Assembly (NCBI GenBank): GCA_017165825.1
Contig: CM029380.1
Span: 685,981-749,980, forward strand
Direction: 5' to 3'
Origin: Hepsetus odoe
Lineage: Eukaryota; Chordata; Actinopteri; Characiformes; Hepsetidae
Length of the DNA: 64,000 bases
Each line of letters opens with the position of its first letter. Within the stretch, counting starts at the first letter, position 1. The notes below the pieces were generated by a model. The model ran no database searches. It was not told the origin of the DNA and was given only the letters and a program-made list of their open reading frames with translations. Position numbers and translations under genes: made by a program. Positions 22,741-36,236 of this stretch are shown here, piece after piece.

Positions 22741-23050
22741 CATTTTCAGTCCAGTCTCTGTACCTGAGCAGTTCTCCAGATCTTCCTGAAGGACAGTGTT
22801 GTTGTCTCTCATGTTCAGTCCAGTCTCTGTACCTGAGCAGTTTGATAGTTCTGTGTTGGTTAATCCACACAGTGATCTACGTCTGAACCTTCAAGCAGAA
22901 CAAAGCGTCTAACTTAAGACATGAAGCAGTGAAGGAACAGGTGCAGATGATTCCAGATGATCAGGTGATTCATTTACTGCTGATGCTGAGTGGGTGGAAC
23001 CCCTTTATCTAGAACCTCGAATCTTTAGACACTTTGCAGCCTGGAGCACT
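22741..23050 (+). mobile_element. Tc1-associated repeat R2, copy 1
   Basis: It begins with a 69-bp unit (TCCAGATCTTCCTGAAGGAC, AGTGTTGTTGTCTCTCATGT, TCAGTCCAGTCTCTGTACCT), about 1.5 copies. It continues TTTGATAGTTCTGTGTTGGT to TAGACACTTTGCAGCCTGGA. The reverse complement at 55,790-56,145 matches throughout. The same 69-bp unit lies inside a Tc1-like fragment at 51.3 kb, so this is probably non-coding transposon sequence. Confidence 0.75.
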
Positions 23051-24264
23051 AAAACATTCCTTCAACAGGCATTACGCACCAATAAGGTGATTCCCTTCCC
23101 TTTTAAGAGCTGCACAACAGTATAAAAGCATCAGATACACAATTTATAATTTGAATTTCACCACAAAAAATCAGCTTTAAGATTAAGTCTTTGGGAATAA
23201 TGCGAGATGTTGCTCCTTTAATGGGTCAAGATCAATAGTGTTCATTCAATTCTGCTCGGAAACCGAAAGAATGTTTGTCTCCTGGGTCTTTAGTGCAAGT
23301 TTACTGGAAAAATGTGGGAACTATATTTTCATGCAGTGGAAAATCTGCTGGTTTCTGTGACCACGAAACCTGCTGCTCGGCGCCAAAGGTTATGTACAGC
23401 ACAGTGGCAGCTACACATCAATATTTACTCGGTGCAACCCGCTGTAATCCTCTCTTATTACTATTTCAGGAGGCGGGGGGTCGAGCGAGAGAGAGAGGGA
23501 GCAGAGTCAGGAGACAGTGTGTCAATGAAGGGATAAAATAAAGCAAAAAAATGAAAAATACAACAATCACACAGGGCCCTTCAGTTTGAGGAGAACGTGG
23601 TCTCAATAATAAGGTTTATTTGTCACATGCACACTCATACCTGCAGAGAAATGTGTCCTTGACTCCCTCCAAGATAATAATAATAAGATTCTAAAATTTT
23701 TTTTTTTTTTTCAGATTTTCGGATGCAACATAGCAGAGGATGAAATTTAATGAAATGAAATTAAAATAAAAGGTATTATAATAGGAGATACATTTCATGT
23801 TATAAGATAATATAAAATAAAGTTAATCTAGAGGCTGCGAAGGCATATAATACAGCTGTGTAATACAAATATAAGATAAAAATGTACAAAATGAAGAGAA
23901 AAAAGAAAGAATGTATGTAAATATGAAGAAATGTAAAGCAGAACAGCCAGTGGTGCACAGATTTTAGATAAATATGTCATTTAAAAAAACTCAGAAAACT
24001 GTAAAATCTCAAAGAATGATGAAATAATTAAGCAATAAAACAGTCAAATATAGCCTTGTGTTTTTTTGTTTTTTTTTTGTTTTTCAGAAAATGCACTGAA
24101 TTCTGTAAAATGTGTTATTGCAGAAGCTGGCAAAGAAGCCCCGCCTCCCTTATAAGGAGCATATGCTGGAGTCATCACAATGATGCTGATTACTCAGGAG
24201 CTTCTGTACCCGATCACCAGGAGGCCCTTGCACACCCGCCCAAAAAAACTCATCCTTATTCTGT

Positions 24265-24268
<4 letters not shown>
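23051..24268. other. AT-rich intron-like DNA
   Basis: Bases 23,610-23,660 (GGTTTATTTGTCACATGCAC, ACTCATACCTGCAGAGAAAT) and the A-rich stretch to about 23,980 look like a 3' fragment of a fish LINE, not certain. The rest is unique. Confidence 0.4.
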
Positions 24269-24314
<46 letters not shown>

Positions 24315-24381
24315 CTGTCAGCTTTTCCCCTGATGCATCAGGACAAAAAAAAAAGAAAATGCAGAAAGCACACAAATACAC

Positions 24382-24430
<49 letters not shown>
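24269..24430. repeat. two (CA)n microsatellites
   Basis: CA runs at 24,269-24,309 and 24,384-24,430, separated by a unique A-rich spacer. Confidence 0.95.
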
Positions 24431-24432
<2 letters not shown>

Positions 24433-24529
24433 CATTCACACACAGATTCACAGGTAGGAGGCTGACAGTGGAGGGTGTGTGGGATGCTGCACTTTTACTG
24501 TGGAGGCCAGTCATCACGGATGAGCTGTG

Positions 24530-24549
24530 TGAGTGTGTGTGTGTGTGTG

Positions 24550-24628
<79 letters not shown>

Positions 24629-24850
24629 GTGTGTGTGTGCATGTGTGACCTTTAGAGCTGTTGTTCTGTTTATTCCTCATTTTTTGAAGTTCTGTTCTTT
24701 ATTACGGTGCTTCTTATCTTCATAATACACAACTCTGTATCATGAAGTGTGTGCGTGTGTGTATGTGTTTGTGTGTGTGTGTGTGTATGTGTGTGTGTGT
24801 TTGTGTTTGTGTGTGTGTGTTTGTGTTTGTGTGTGTGTGTTTGTGTGTGT
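24530..24850. repeat. two (GT)n microsatellites
   Basis: GT runs with scattered GC interruptions at 24,530-24,642, and a GT/TTTGTG-interrupted run at 24,746-24,850. These lie in opposite orientation to the CA runs 100-500 bp upstream, so the single strand could fold into a long imperfect hairpin. Confidence 0.95.
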
Positions 24851-25369
24851 CTAGGTCAGTTTATCTGTGCATTTACGTCCATCTTGCTATGGCATAAGAA
24901 TGTAGACATGGTGTGGAGTGATTTTGGAGAGAAATCCTTCACGTTCCCTGAAAACCTTTACATTTCTGGATCTGAACAGGACACACATGCGAACTATTGG
25001 TTATTGATAATAATCCAAACCACACACTGATCGGATGCCTGAGTGGCGGCAAAGGCAGTCGAGCAAAAATGCTGTCCTGCCCAGCAGCCAGTGTTTGTGG
25101 AAGGTCAAATATGGGACGGGTTTGAGAGAAGCTACAGAGAAAACATGAAGGGACAGAGTTTATTAACTTTACGACGTGTTCAGTAAAGCTCATTACAGCA
25201 GAAAAACTCTTCAGTGATTCATCTTCATTAAAAGTTTTATTGGTGACAAATTGGGGCCACATTTTAAGGTTACACTTTGTTAAACAGTGCAGAACTTCAG
25301 CTTCTAGAAGGATGGATGTGTGTGACATCCAGGAGAGGGTGTTAATCTCGGTGATGCTGAATGGGATTA
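24851..25369. other. unique intron-like DNA
   Basis: No repeat or domain recognised. Confidence 0.35.
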
Positions 25370-25940
25370 GTGCTGGATTTAGATGTTCTGAATGGAAAGT
25401 GTTGGGTTTATTGGGCTTTAATGGTGCTGATTGGGGCCAGTGTTCATTGAATGTATTCTGAAGGGGAGAATTGTTGGGATTAGTGGTGATGAATGTGATT
25501 AGTTTTGTGAATTGGTGTTTGATGGGATTAGATGGGATCTATGGTGTTGGGTTTGGCTGTAGTCATTGGGACCGGTGTTGGTTTTAGATGATTAGTGTTG
25601 GGTTTAGTGGTTCTGAATGGGAGTAGTGTTGGGTTTAGTGATGTGTAATGGGATTAGCATTGGATTTAATGGTGGTTGATGGGAGCAGTGTTGGGTTTAG
25701 TGGTTCTGAATGGGAGTAGTGCTGGGTTTAGTGGTTCTGGATGGGAGTAGTGCTGGGTTTAGTGATGTGTAATTGGAATTAGCATTGGGTTTAATGGTGG
25801 TTAATGGGAGCAGTGTTGGGTTTAGTGGTTCTGAATGGGAGTAGTGCTGGGTTTAGTGGTTCTGGATGGGAGTAGTGCTGGGTTTAGTGGTTCTGGATGG
25901 GAGTAGTGCTGGGTTTAGTGGTTCTGAATGGGAGTTAGAT
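25370..25940 (+). repeat. 31-bp minisatellite, locus 1
   Basis: Unit GTGCTGGGTTTAGTGGTTCT plus GAATGGGAGTA, 31 bp. The right end (25,680-25,940) is nearly identical from unit to unit; the left end is degenerate. The reverse complement recurs at 39 kb. Confidence 0.9.
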
Positions 25941-26649
25941 GATTTAATCGAGATACAACGTGTTATACAGGACCAGGAACTACATCAGACCAGAAGAAGA
26001 AGTACAGTTCAAAGTCTTTGGACATTTGAATTTGTTGGAGCCGCTCCATAAAAATATGGATGAAGACTCTGTAAAAGCTTAAGGGTAAATGTTTAACTAA
26101 ATGTGCACAAAAGAATCCACAACGCAAGGATGAGTCAAACTTGCCTTATTGCAGCACGCTGAGCAGTATGGAGCTCATCAACACAAGGACACACCGAACT
26201 TGCCTGTGTGGTTTCTAATTAGCGATGGGGGCGGAGTAATGTTAATATCTCTATTGTAAAATCATCACAGTAGATTAATGAAGCGCAGAAGGATGCATTG
26301 ACCTTGCTGGTGTCCTTAAACACATCTGTGGTGATGCTCAGTGTAGCAACAAGCCAATCTGGACAGATTACGGTTTGTGTGGTTTGACAACCAGGTCAAA
26401 CCTCCACAAACTTTCAAGAGTAGGAGCAGTGAAACAGAAACAGGGGAGCAAACACGAGATGAAACTGAGGATGAGAGCTCAGTGATGAAGAGAGAGGGGT
26501 GTTCATGAACAACGTTCTTCCAAGAGACTCTAGTTTGATTTAAATTGGGAATTGCTGCTGCTTATTTTTACTCGTCCAATTGAACTCTATTGTGCATTCG
26601 ACAGTTGATATCGCAGCTTTATCCGGGTTCGAGCCCCTTGCTAACAAGA
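25941..26649. other. unique intron-like DNA
   Basis: No repeat family or domain recognised. Confidence 0.3.
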
Positions 26650-26950
26650 AAAGTGAAAGCGTAAAGTGAACAGTGAAACACAACAAGATCCTCTGTATTT
26701 AATCCACACACCATCCAGCGGGCGCAGACATATCCAGCACCCACGGAGCAGTGATGGGGACAGTACCTTGATCAAGGGAACCTCAGGGCAACCTACTGGT
26801 CCAGGGTTCAAATCCACAACCTTGCGGCCCTGGGGCCTCGTCCCTACACTAGACCCCCGCTGGTCTTTCTGGATCATTCAGTGTGATAAGGAGAGAGTTC
26901 CTGGTGATGGATCTCCATAACTCTAGCACCCAAAGACACCAGAAAGTCGT
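26650..26950 (-). mobile_element. SINE-A copy 5 with 85-bp leader
   Basis: Reverse-oriented SINE-A at 26,650-26,862 (AAAGTGAACAGTGAAACACA, CAGTGATGGGGACAGTACCT, GGTTCAAATCC). It is preceded on its own strand by the leader at 26,863-26,950 (TCCATAACTCTAGCACCCAA). The leader also accompanies SINE-A copy 4 at 13 kb, so it may be part of a longer element. Confidence 0.75.
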
Positions 26951-27458
26951 CCCTAAACACTCGACCACTGCTGCCCAAAACTCCCTAATCTCGAGGAAGA
27001 AACCTTGGCAGAAGAGGAAGTCCAACCTCCTTTGATCCATTCCAAATGAGAATGAAAGAAAATCACTATGGAGACAACTAAGAGTGTATAAAAGACCTGA
27101 TGCAGAGTCTAAAGTTAGGTCCAGTAAGGTCAGTCAGAATCTCTAATTGGTAACAGCAGCTTCTGCTGGAGTCTGGGTGAGCAGTTCATCTGATCCCCAC
27201 AGTTTAAACAAAGCTATTGCGACAGTAAACATTATTTCAGCTGCTGGTTGAGGCTTGTGTCTCTGTCCAGCTGCCATTGCTGCCCTCAGCTGAAAAAATG
27301 GCTTCCATTAACTCCGCCCATTTGCCAAATGATTGTTTCTTATTTGCATACATTGTGTTTATGCTCACGGGGCAATTTTTATACCTGTAATGGGTCAGAA
27401 TTACAAACAAACAGACCTACACACTGTTGTACTTTTTTATTCTCTCCTTTATAAGTGC
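26951..27458. other. unique intron-like DNA
   Basis: No repeat family or domain recognised. Confidence 0.3.
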
Positions 27459-27695
27459 AAATGACTATTCTTGTCATTGTGAAACACAGCAGAGCACACA
27501 GCGAACCACAATGAAATTACACCTCTGCATTTTACCCATACACTCACAAACTGTGCAGCAGGGGGCAGCTATTGAAAGTGCCCTGGGAGCAGTGATGGGG
27601 ATGGTACCTTGCTCAAGGGTAACTCAGGGCAACCTGCTGGTGAACCCTTCTGATCCTGGAGCCAACTCCCTAACCACTAGGCCACCGCTGCCCTG
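27459..27695 (-). mobile_element. SINE-A copy 6, well preserved
   Basis: Reverse-oriented: GACTATTCTTGTCATTGTGA, AACACAGCAGAGCACACAGC, TGTGCAGCAGGGGGCAGCTA, GCTCAAGGGTAACTCAGGGC, CTAACCACTAGGCCACCGCT. The last motif is the tRNA-type head in reverse. Confidence 0.85.
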
Positions 27696-27799
27696 AAAAA
27701 ACAGCCAGAGGAAGCAGAAGTTGCTTAACACAGTCACATGGAGAGTAAATGTGCAGGAAAACCACATAAAGAACAGGAAATGTGCATTTTTTGGCATCT

Positions 27800-27912
27800 T
27801 CAGAAGGTTGCTAGGTTATCTCCATGTAGTTACTAAGTTAAATTAGGTGGTTGCTAGGGTGCAGGTAAATGTACCAGTTGCTGTCATTTCCCAGTTGGTT
27901 GCTAGGGTTGTA
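27800..27912. repeat. degenerate GGTTGCTAGG repeat
   Basis: GGTTGCTAGG occurs at about 27,806, 27,851 and 27,897, with TGGTTGCTAGGG spacers. Similar short repeats are frequent in fish introns. Confidence 0.6.
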
Positions 27913-28060
27913 TCCTGAATGTTTAAGCTGCGGAAACAAAAATATTGTCAAAAAACGGTTCGTATGTTTAGCAAATTCACTCGACTGTTCTTAAGATTTC
28001 AGAAAACATGAAGGAACAACGGTTTGATAGAACAACGTGAAGAACCAGGTCAGATTACAG

Positions 28061-28830
28061 GAACGTTACCTTCATCCAAAACACCACACTCTTCAGGAAC
28101 ACCACACTCTTCAGACCCACACACACCTGTGGAACACCACAATTCTTCAGACACCACACTCTTCAGGAACACCTCTTTCTTCAGACACCACACTCTTCAG
28201 ACACCACACTCTTCAGACACCACACTCTTCAGGAACACCACACTCTTCAGACACCACACTCTTCAGACACCACACTCTTCAGGAACACCACATTCTTTCA
28301 GAACACACTCTTCAGACAATTGGCACTCTTCAGACACCACACTCTTTCAGAACACCACACTGTGACACCACACTTTTCAGACACCACACTTTTTCAGAAC
28401 ACCACATTCTTTCAGACACCACACTCTTCAGACACCACACTCTTCAGACACCACACTCTTCAGGAACACCACATTCTTCAGGAACATCTCTTTCTTCAGG
28501 AACACCACACTCTTCAGGAACACCACACTCTTCAGACACCACACTCTTCAGACACCACACTCTTCAGGAACACCACATTCTTCAGGAACACCACACTCTT
28601 CAGGAACACCACACTCTTCAGACACCACACTCTTCAGGAACACCACACTTTTCAGACACCACACTCTTCAGGAACACCACACTCTTCAGGAACACCTCTT
28701 TCTTCAGACACCACACTCTTCAGGAACACCTCACTCTTCAGGAACACCTCTTTCTTCAGACACCACACTCTTTCAGGAACACCCTACTCTTCAGGAACAC
28801 TTACTCTGCAGACACCACATGTAGTTTAGT
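28061..28830. repeat. CACTCTTCAG minisatellite, block 1
   Basis: Two interleaved units: CAGACACCACACTCTT (16 bp) and CAGGAACACCACACTCTT (18 bp), with TCTTT and CATTCTT variants. It starts with GAACGTTACCTTCATCCAAA. The long open frames (up to 276 codons) across it are a consequence of the repeat and are rejected as genes. Confidence 0.95.
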
Positions 28831-28866
28831 TCAGGATCCTGATCTCAGTGTAACAAGAACTCAGTA
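28823..28866. repeat. anchor sequence, copy 1
   Basis: AGTTTAGTTCAGGATCCTGA then TCTCAGTGTAACAAGAACTC. Three further copies at 32,913, 35,711 and 36,271 each introduce a CA-rich 12-mer block. Confidence 0.9.
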
Positions 28867-29474
28867 ACACACACACAGTAACACACACAGTGACACACAC
28901 AGTGACACACACACACACACACAGTAACACACACAGTGACACACACACACACACAGTAACACACACAGTGACGCACACAGACACACACACAGTAACACAC
29001 ATAGTGACAAACACAAAGTGACACACACAGTGACACACACACACACAGTGACACACAGTTACACACACAGCGACACACACAGTTTTACACACACACACAC
29101 AGTAACACACAAAGCGACACACACAGCAACACACACATAACACACACAGTGACACACACACACACACAGCAACACAAACAGCAACACACACAGTGACACA
29201 CACAGCAACACACAGAAACACACACAGTGACACACAGTAACACACATACAGAAACACACACAGTGACACACACCCAGACAGACACAGCAACACACACAGT
29301 GACGCATACACAGTGGATACACAAATTAGCGCACATTGGCCAGGCTGAGTGAGCGCATGACACACAGTAACACACACGACAGTAACACACACAGTTACTT
29401 TCACACAGCACACACACAGCGACATCACTTGTAACACACACACATACACACACAGTGACACACACAGTGACACA

Positions 29475-29505
<31 letters not shown>

Positions 29506-32128
29506 AGTGAAACACACACAGTGACACACACACACAGACACACACAGTGACACACAAGCAGTGACACACACACACACACAGTAATGACAACAGGTGACAC
29601 ACACAAAGTGACACACACAGTGACACACACACACACAGTGACACACAGTTACACACACAGCGACACACACAGTTTTACACACACACAGTAACACAAAGCG
29701 ACACAGCAACACACACAGCAACACACACAGGACACACACACACACAGCAACACAAACAGCAACACACACAGTGACACACACAGCAACACACAGAAACACA
29801 CACAGTGACACACACAGCAACACACAGAAACACACACAGGGACACACACTCGTGACACACAGCAACACACACAGTGACGCACACAGATACACAACCTCAG
29901 CGACACACAGTGACACACAGCGACACACACAGTAACACACACCAGTAACACACACAGTTACACACACAGTGACACACACAGCGAGATACACACAGTAACA
30001 CACACACAGTAACACACACAGTGACACACACAGCGACACACACAGTAACAAACACACACAGCAACACAGTGATACACACACACATCGACACACACAGCAA
30101 CACAGTGATACACACACACATCGACACACACAGCAACACACACAGTAACACACACAGCGACACACTGGCAACACAGTAAATATTACACACACAGCGACAC
30201 ACACAGCAACACAGTGATACACACATTACATCGACACACACAGTATCACACATTGTGTGACACACAGTGACACACACACAGCGTGACACACACATGACAC
30301 ACACACACACACAGTGACACACACTAATAGTGACACACACACTAACAGTGACACAAACAGTGACACACAGTAACACACACAGTAACACACACAGCGACAC
30401 ACACAGCGACACACACACATTAGCGACACACAGTGACACACACAGTGACACACACAGTGGCATACACACACAGTGACATACAGATACACACACACACAGC
30501 GATATTAATATATATATACATATGACATAGTGACACACACACACACAGTGGCAACAGTGACACACAGTGCACACACAGCAACACACACAGCGACTGGCAC
30601 AGGACACACACACACAGCTGCCACACACAGTGACAGTGACACACACAGTGCAACACACACAGTGACACACACACAGAGCAACACACACAGTGACACACAC
30701 AGAGCAACACACAGTAACACATAGCAATATACAGTGGGACACACACACACACAGTGACACAAATAATGACATACAGACATGTACACACATTAGCACACAC
30801 AGTGACACACAGCGTAAATACACACAGTAACACACACACAGCAACACACACAGCAACACAGTGATACACACACACACAGCGACACACACAGTGACACACA
30901 CACACAGCGACACACACAGTGACACACACAGACACAGTGACACAAACAATGACACAGGACAGCTACAGCAACACACACAGCGACACACACAGTGACACAC
31001 ACACACACAGCGACACACAGGAAACACACACACACACAGCAACACACACAGTGACACACACAGACACAGTGGACACAAATAAAGACACACAGACACACAG
31101 TAATACAGCAACACAATAGCGACACACATAGTGACACTGGCTACAGTGACACACACACACTGTAGCGACACACATAGTGACACACACACACACAGTGACA
31201 CACAGTGACACACACACACACAGACACAAACAGTGACACACAGTAACACACACACAGCAACACACACAGCGATAATACAGTGGACACACACACAGCGACA
31301 CACACAGTGACACACACAGTGACACACACAGTGCAACACACACACACAGTGACACACACAGTGATACACACACACACAGCGACAACACACACACACACAC
31401 ACACAGTGATAGAGAGACACACACACAGTGACACACACACACACACAGGGAGACACAAACAGACATACAGTAACACACTGACAGTAACACACAGCGACAC
31501 TGCTACAGTGACACACACACACAGCGACACACACAGTGACACACACAGTGACACACACAGTGCAACACACACAGTGACACACACACAGAGCAACACACAC
31601 AGTGACACACACACAGAGCAACACACACAGTAACACACACAGCAACACACAGTGACACACATTTCTCACACAGTGACACAACAATGACACACACAGTGAC
31701 ACACAGTAACACACACACACAGCGGTATTAATACCACAGTGACACACACAGCGCAACACACACAGTAACACACACACAGCAACACACACAGCAACACAGT
31801 GATACACACACACACAGCGACACACACAGTGACACACACACACAGCGACACACACAGTGACACACACAGACACAGTGACACAAACAATGACACACACAGT
31901 GACACACAGCACACATATACAGCGACACACACAGTGACACATACACACACAGCGACACACACAGAAACACACATATTACACACAGCAACACACAGACACA
32001 CACAGACACAGTGGACACAAAACAATGACACACACAGTGACACACAGCAACACACAGCGACACACACAGTGACACACACACACACAGCGACACACACAGA
32101 AACACACACACACACACAGCAACACACG
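28867..32128. repeat. CAGYRACACACA satellite, block 1
   Basis: Basic unit CAGYRACACACA (12 bp), with insertions or deletions of CA. Variants are CAGTGAC, CAGCGAC, CAGTAAC, CAGCAAC and CAGTTAC. An internal repeat of about 590 bp is marked by AGTTTTACAC at 29,081 and 29,671. The minus strand lacks stop codons in this motif, so very long CV-rich frames (to 691 codons) appear; they are not genes. Scattered irregular bases in 30-32 kb may be real decay or sequencing noise. Confidence 0.95.
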
Positions 32129-32912
32129 GAACGTTACCTTCATCCAAAACACCACACTTCAGGGAACACCTGGCCACTTTTTCAGACACAATTAAGCACA
32201 CACTTCAGGAACAATTACACTTTTTCAGACAATCACACTCTTTCAGAACACCTCTTTCTTCAGACACCACACTCTTCAGACAATTCACACTCTGTGACAC
32301 CACTCTTGTGACTCACTCACACTCTTCTTGACACCACACTCTTTCAGACACTCACACCTTTTTCAGGAACACCACATTCTTTCAGACACCACTCTTCAGA
32401 CACCACACTCTTCAGACACCACACTCTAGGAACACCACACTTTTCAGACACTACAATTTTCAGACACCCATACTCTTTCAGAAATACCACATTCTTTTCT
32501 GTATACCCACACTTCAGACACCACACTTTTTCCAGACACCACACTCTTTCAGGAACACCACATTTCCTTCAGGAACATCTCTTTTCTTCAGACTACCCAC
32601 AATTCTAGGAACACCACACTCTCAGACACCACTCTTCAGACACCACACTCTTTCAGGAACACCACATTTCTTCAGAAACACCACACTCTCTTCTTAGAAC
32701 ACTACACTCTTCTGTGACACCACACTCTTCAGAACACCACACTCTTCAGACACTACACTTCTCAGAACACTAATTTCAGGAACACTCTTTCTTCAGACAC
32801 CACAATTTCTTCAGGAACACCTTTACCTTCAGGAACACTCTTTCTTCAGACACCACACTCTTCAGGAACACCTCACTCTTCAGGAACACCTCACTCTGCA
32901 GACACCACATGT
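32129..32912. repeat. CACTCTTCAG minisatellite, block 2
   Basis: Same units as block 1, again beginning GAACGTTACCTTCATCCAAA, exactly 4,068 bp after the first. It is less regular than block 1, with many single-base insertions and deletions and T-runs. Confidence 0.9.
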
Positions 32913-32958
32913 AGTTTGGGTTCAGATCCCCTGATCTCAGTGTAACAAGAACTCAGTA
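32913..32958. repeat. anchor sequence, copy 2
   Basis: AGTTTGGGTTCAGATCCCCT then GATCTCAGTGTAACAAGAAC. It lies 4,090 bp after copy 1. Confidence 0.9.
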
Positions 32959-35710
32959 ACACACACACACAGTAACACACACAGTGACAGACACAGTGAC
33001 ACACACACACACACAACACACAGTGACACACACACACACACAGTAACACACACAGACGCACACAGACACACACACAGTGACACACAGTGACACACACAGT
33101 GACACACACAGTGACACACACACACAGTGACACAGAGACACACACAGCGACACACACAGACACACACACACACACAGTAACACACAGCACACACACAGCA
33201 ACACACACAGCAACACACACAGTGACACACACACACACACAGCAACACAAACAGCAACACACACAGTGACACACACAGCAACACACAGAAACACACAGTG
33301 ACACATGCACAGCAACACACACAGAAAATACACACAGGACACACACTCAGTGACACACATAACATACACAGTGACGCATACACAGTGATACACAAACTCA
33401 GCGACACAATAATAGACATACACAGCACACACACAGTAACACACACGCACAGTAACACACATAGTTACACACACAGCGACACACAGTCACACACACAGCG
33501 CGACACACACAGTCACACACACACACAGTGACACACACAGTGACACACACACAGTGACACAAACAGTACTACATGTAACACACACAGTGACACACACAGC
33601 GACACACACAGTGACACACACAGCGACACACACAGTGACACACACAGTGACACACACAGTAACACACACAGACAGCCACACACAGAGCAACACACACAGG
33701 ACACACAGAGCAACACACACAGTAACACACACAGCAACACACACAGACACACACACACAGACACACACACAGACAGTAACAGTAACACACACACACAGCA
33801 CACACACACAGTAACACACACAGTAACACACAGTAACACACTGCACACAGCAACACACACAGTAACACAGTGGATATTACTACACACACAGCGACACACA
33901 GGACACACACACACAGCAGACACATGTAGTGACACACACAGACACAGTGACACAACAATGACAGCCACACAGTGACACACACAGCAACACACACAGCGAC
34001 ACACACAGTGACACACACACACAGCGACACACACAGAAACACACACACACAGCAACACACAGTGACACACACACAGACACAGTGACACAAACAATGACAC
34101 ACACAGTGACACACAGTAACACACACAGCAACACACACAGCGACACACACAGTGACACACACAGTGACACACACACACAGCGAGACACACACAGTGACAC
34201 ACACACACAGTGACACACACACAGTGACACACACACACAGTGACACACACAGTGACACACACACACACACACAGTAACACAGCGACACACACAGTGACAC
34301 ATACACACACAGCGACACACACAGACACACACAGTGACACACAGGTGTACATACACACACAGTGACACACAGTGATACACACACACACAGCGACACACAC
34401 AGTCACACACACACACACAGTGACACACACAGTGACACACACACACACAGTGACACAAACAGTGACACACAGTAACACACACAGCAACACAATACAGCGA
34501 CACACACAGTGACACACACACAGCGCACACACATACAGTGGACACACACAGTGACACACATGTGTGTGCAACACACAGAGTAACACACACACAGAGTAAC
34601 ACACAGAGTAACACACTAATCACACAGAGTAACACACATCACACAGAGTAGCACACTGAGTAACACACTACACACAGTGACACAAACAATAATGATACAC
34701 ACAGTGACACACAGTAACACACACACACAGTGACACACACAGTGAGCCACACACAGCGCACACACACACACACACACACACAGCAACACACACAGCAACA
34801 CACTGACACACACACAGCAGTACACACTGACAGTGACACACACACACAGCGACACACACAGTGACACACACAGACACAGTGACACAAACAATGACACACA
34901 CAGTGACACACAGCAACACACACAGCGACACACACAGTGACACACACACACACAGCGACACACACAGAAACACACACACACACACAGCAAACACACAGTG
35001 ACACACACAGACACAGTGACACAAACAATGACACACACAGTGACACACAGCAACACACACAGCGACACACACAGTGACACACACACACACAGCGACACAC
35101 ACAGAAACACACACACACACACAGCAACACACAGTGACACACACAGACACAGTGACACAAACAATGACACACACAGTGACACACAGTAACACACACAGCA
35201 ACACACACAGCGACACACACAGTGACACACACACACACAGCGACACACAGAAACACACACACACACACAGCAACACACAGTGACACACACAATGACACAC
35301 ACACAGTTACACACACAGCAACACACACAGTAACACACACACAGCAACACACACAGCAACACAGTGATACACACACACACAGGGACACACACAGTGACAC
35401 ACACACACACACACAGCGACACACACAGTGACACACACAGACACACACACACACAGTAACACAAACAATGACACACACAGTGACACACAGTAACACACAC
35501 AGTGACACACACACACACAGTGACACACAGTAACACAAACAATGACACACACAGTGACACACAGTAACACACACAGCAACACACACAGTGACACACACAC
35601 ACACAGACAGCGACACACACAGTGACTCACACACACACACACAGTGACACACAAAATGGCACACACAGTGACACACAGTAACACACACAGTGACACACAC
35701 ACACAATGAC
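32959..35710. repeat. CAGYRACACACA satellite, block 2
   Basis: Same 12-mer family. A higher-order unit of 136-137 bp (landmark GACACAGTGACACAAACAAT) repeats at 34,873, 35,010 and 35,146. The 33,240 region shares the CAGCAACACAAACAGCAACA landmark with 29,168 and 29,747. Confidence 0.95.
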
Positions 35711-35965
35711 AGTCTGGGTTCAGATCCCCTGATCTCAGTGTAACAAGAACTCAGTAACACGCACACACACACAGTAACACACACAGTGACACACACACAC
35801 ACACACAGTAACACATATAGTGACACACACACAGTGACACACACAGTGACACACACACACACAATGACACACACACAGTAACACACACACACAGCAACAC
35901 ACACAGCAACACAGTGATACACACTCACACAGCGACACACACAGTGACACACACACACACAGCGA

Positions 35966-35996
<31 letters not shown>

Positions 35997-36205
35997 ACAG
36001 TGACACAAACAATGACACACAGTGACACACACAGACACACAGCGACACACACAGTGACACACACACACACACACACAGCGACACACAGTGACACACACAC
36101 ACACACACAGTGACACACAGTGACACACACAGTGACACACAGTAACACACACAGCAACACACACAGTGACACACACACACACAGCGACACACACAGTGAC
36201 ACACA

Positions 36206-36236
<31 letters not shown>

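Noticed and set aside
28037..28867. 276-codon frame of HHTLQ/TPHSS repeats
   Set aside because: Translation of the 16/18-bp minisatellite; parallel frames are equally open.
29897..31972. 691-codon open frame on the minus strand, rich in C and V, with many overlapping ones at 28.8-37.5 kb
   Set aside because: It is the translation of the CA-rich 12-mer; the motif lacks stop codons on that strand in several frames at once. There is no start context, splice sites or domain.
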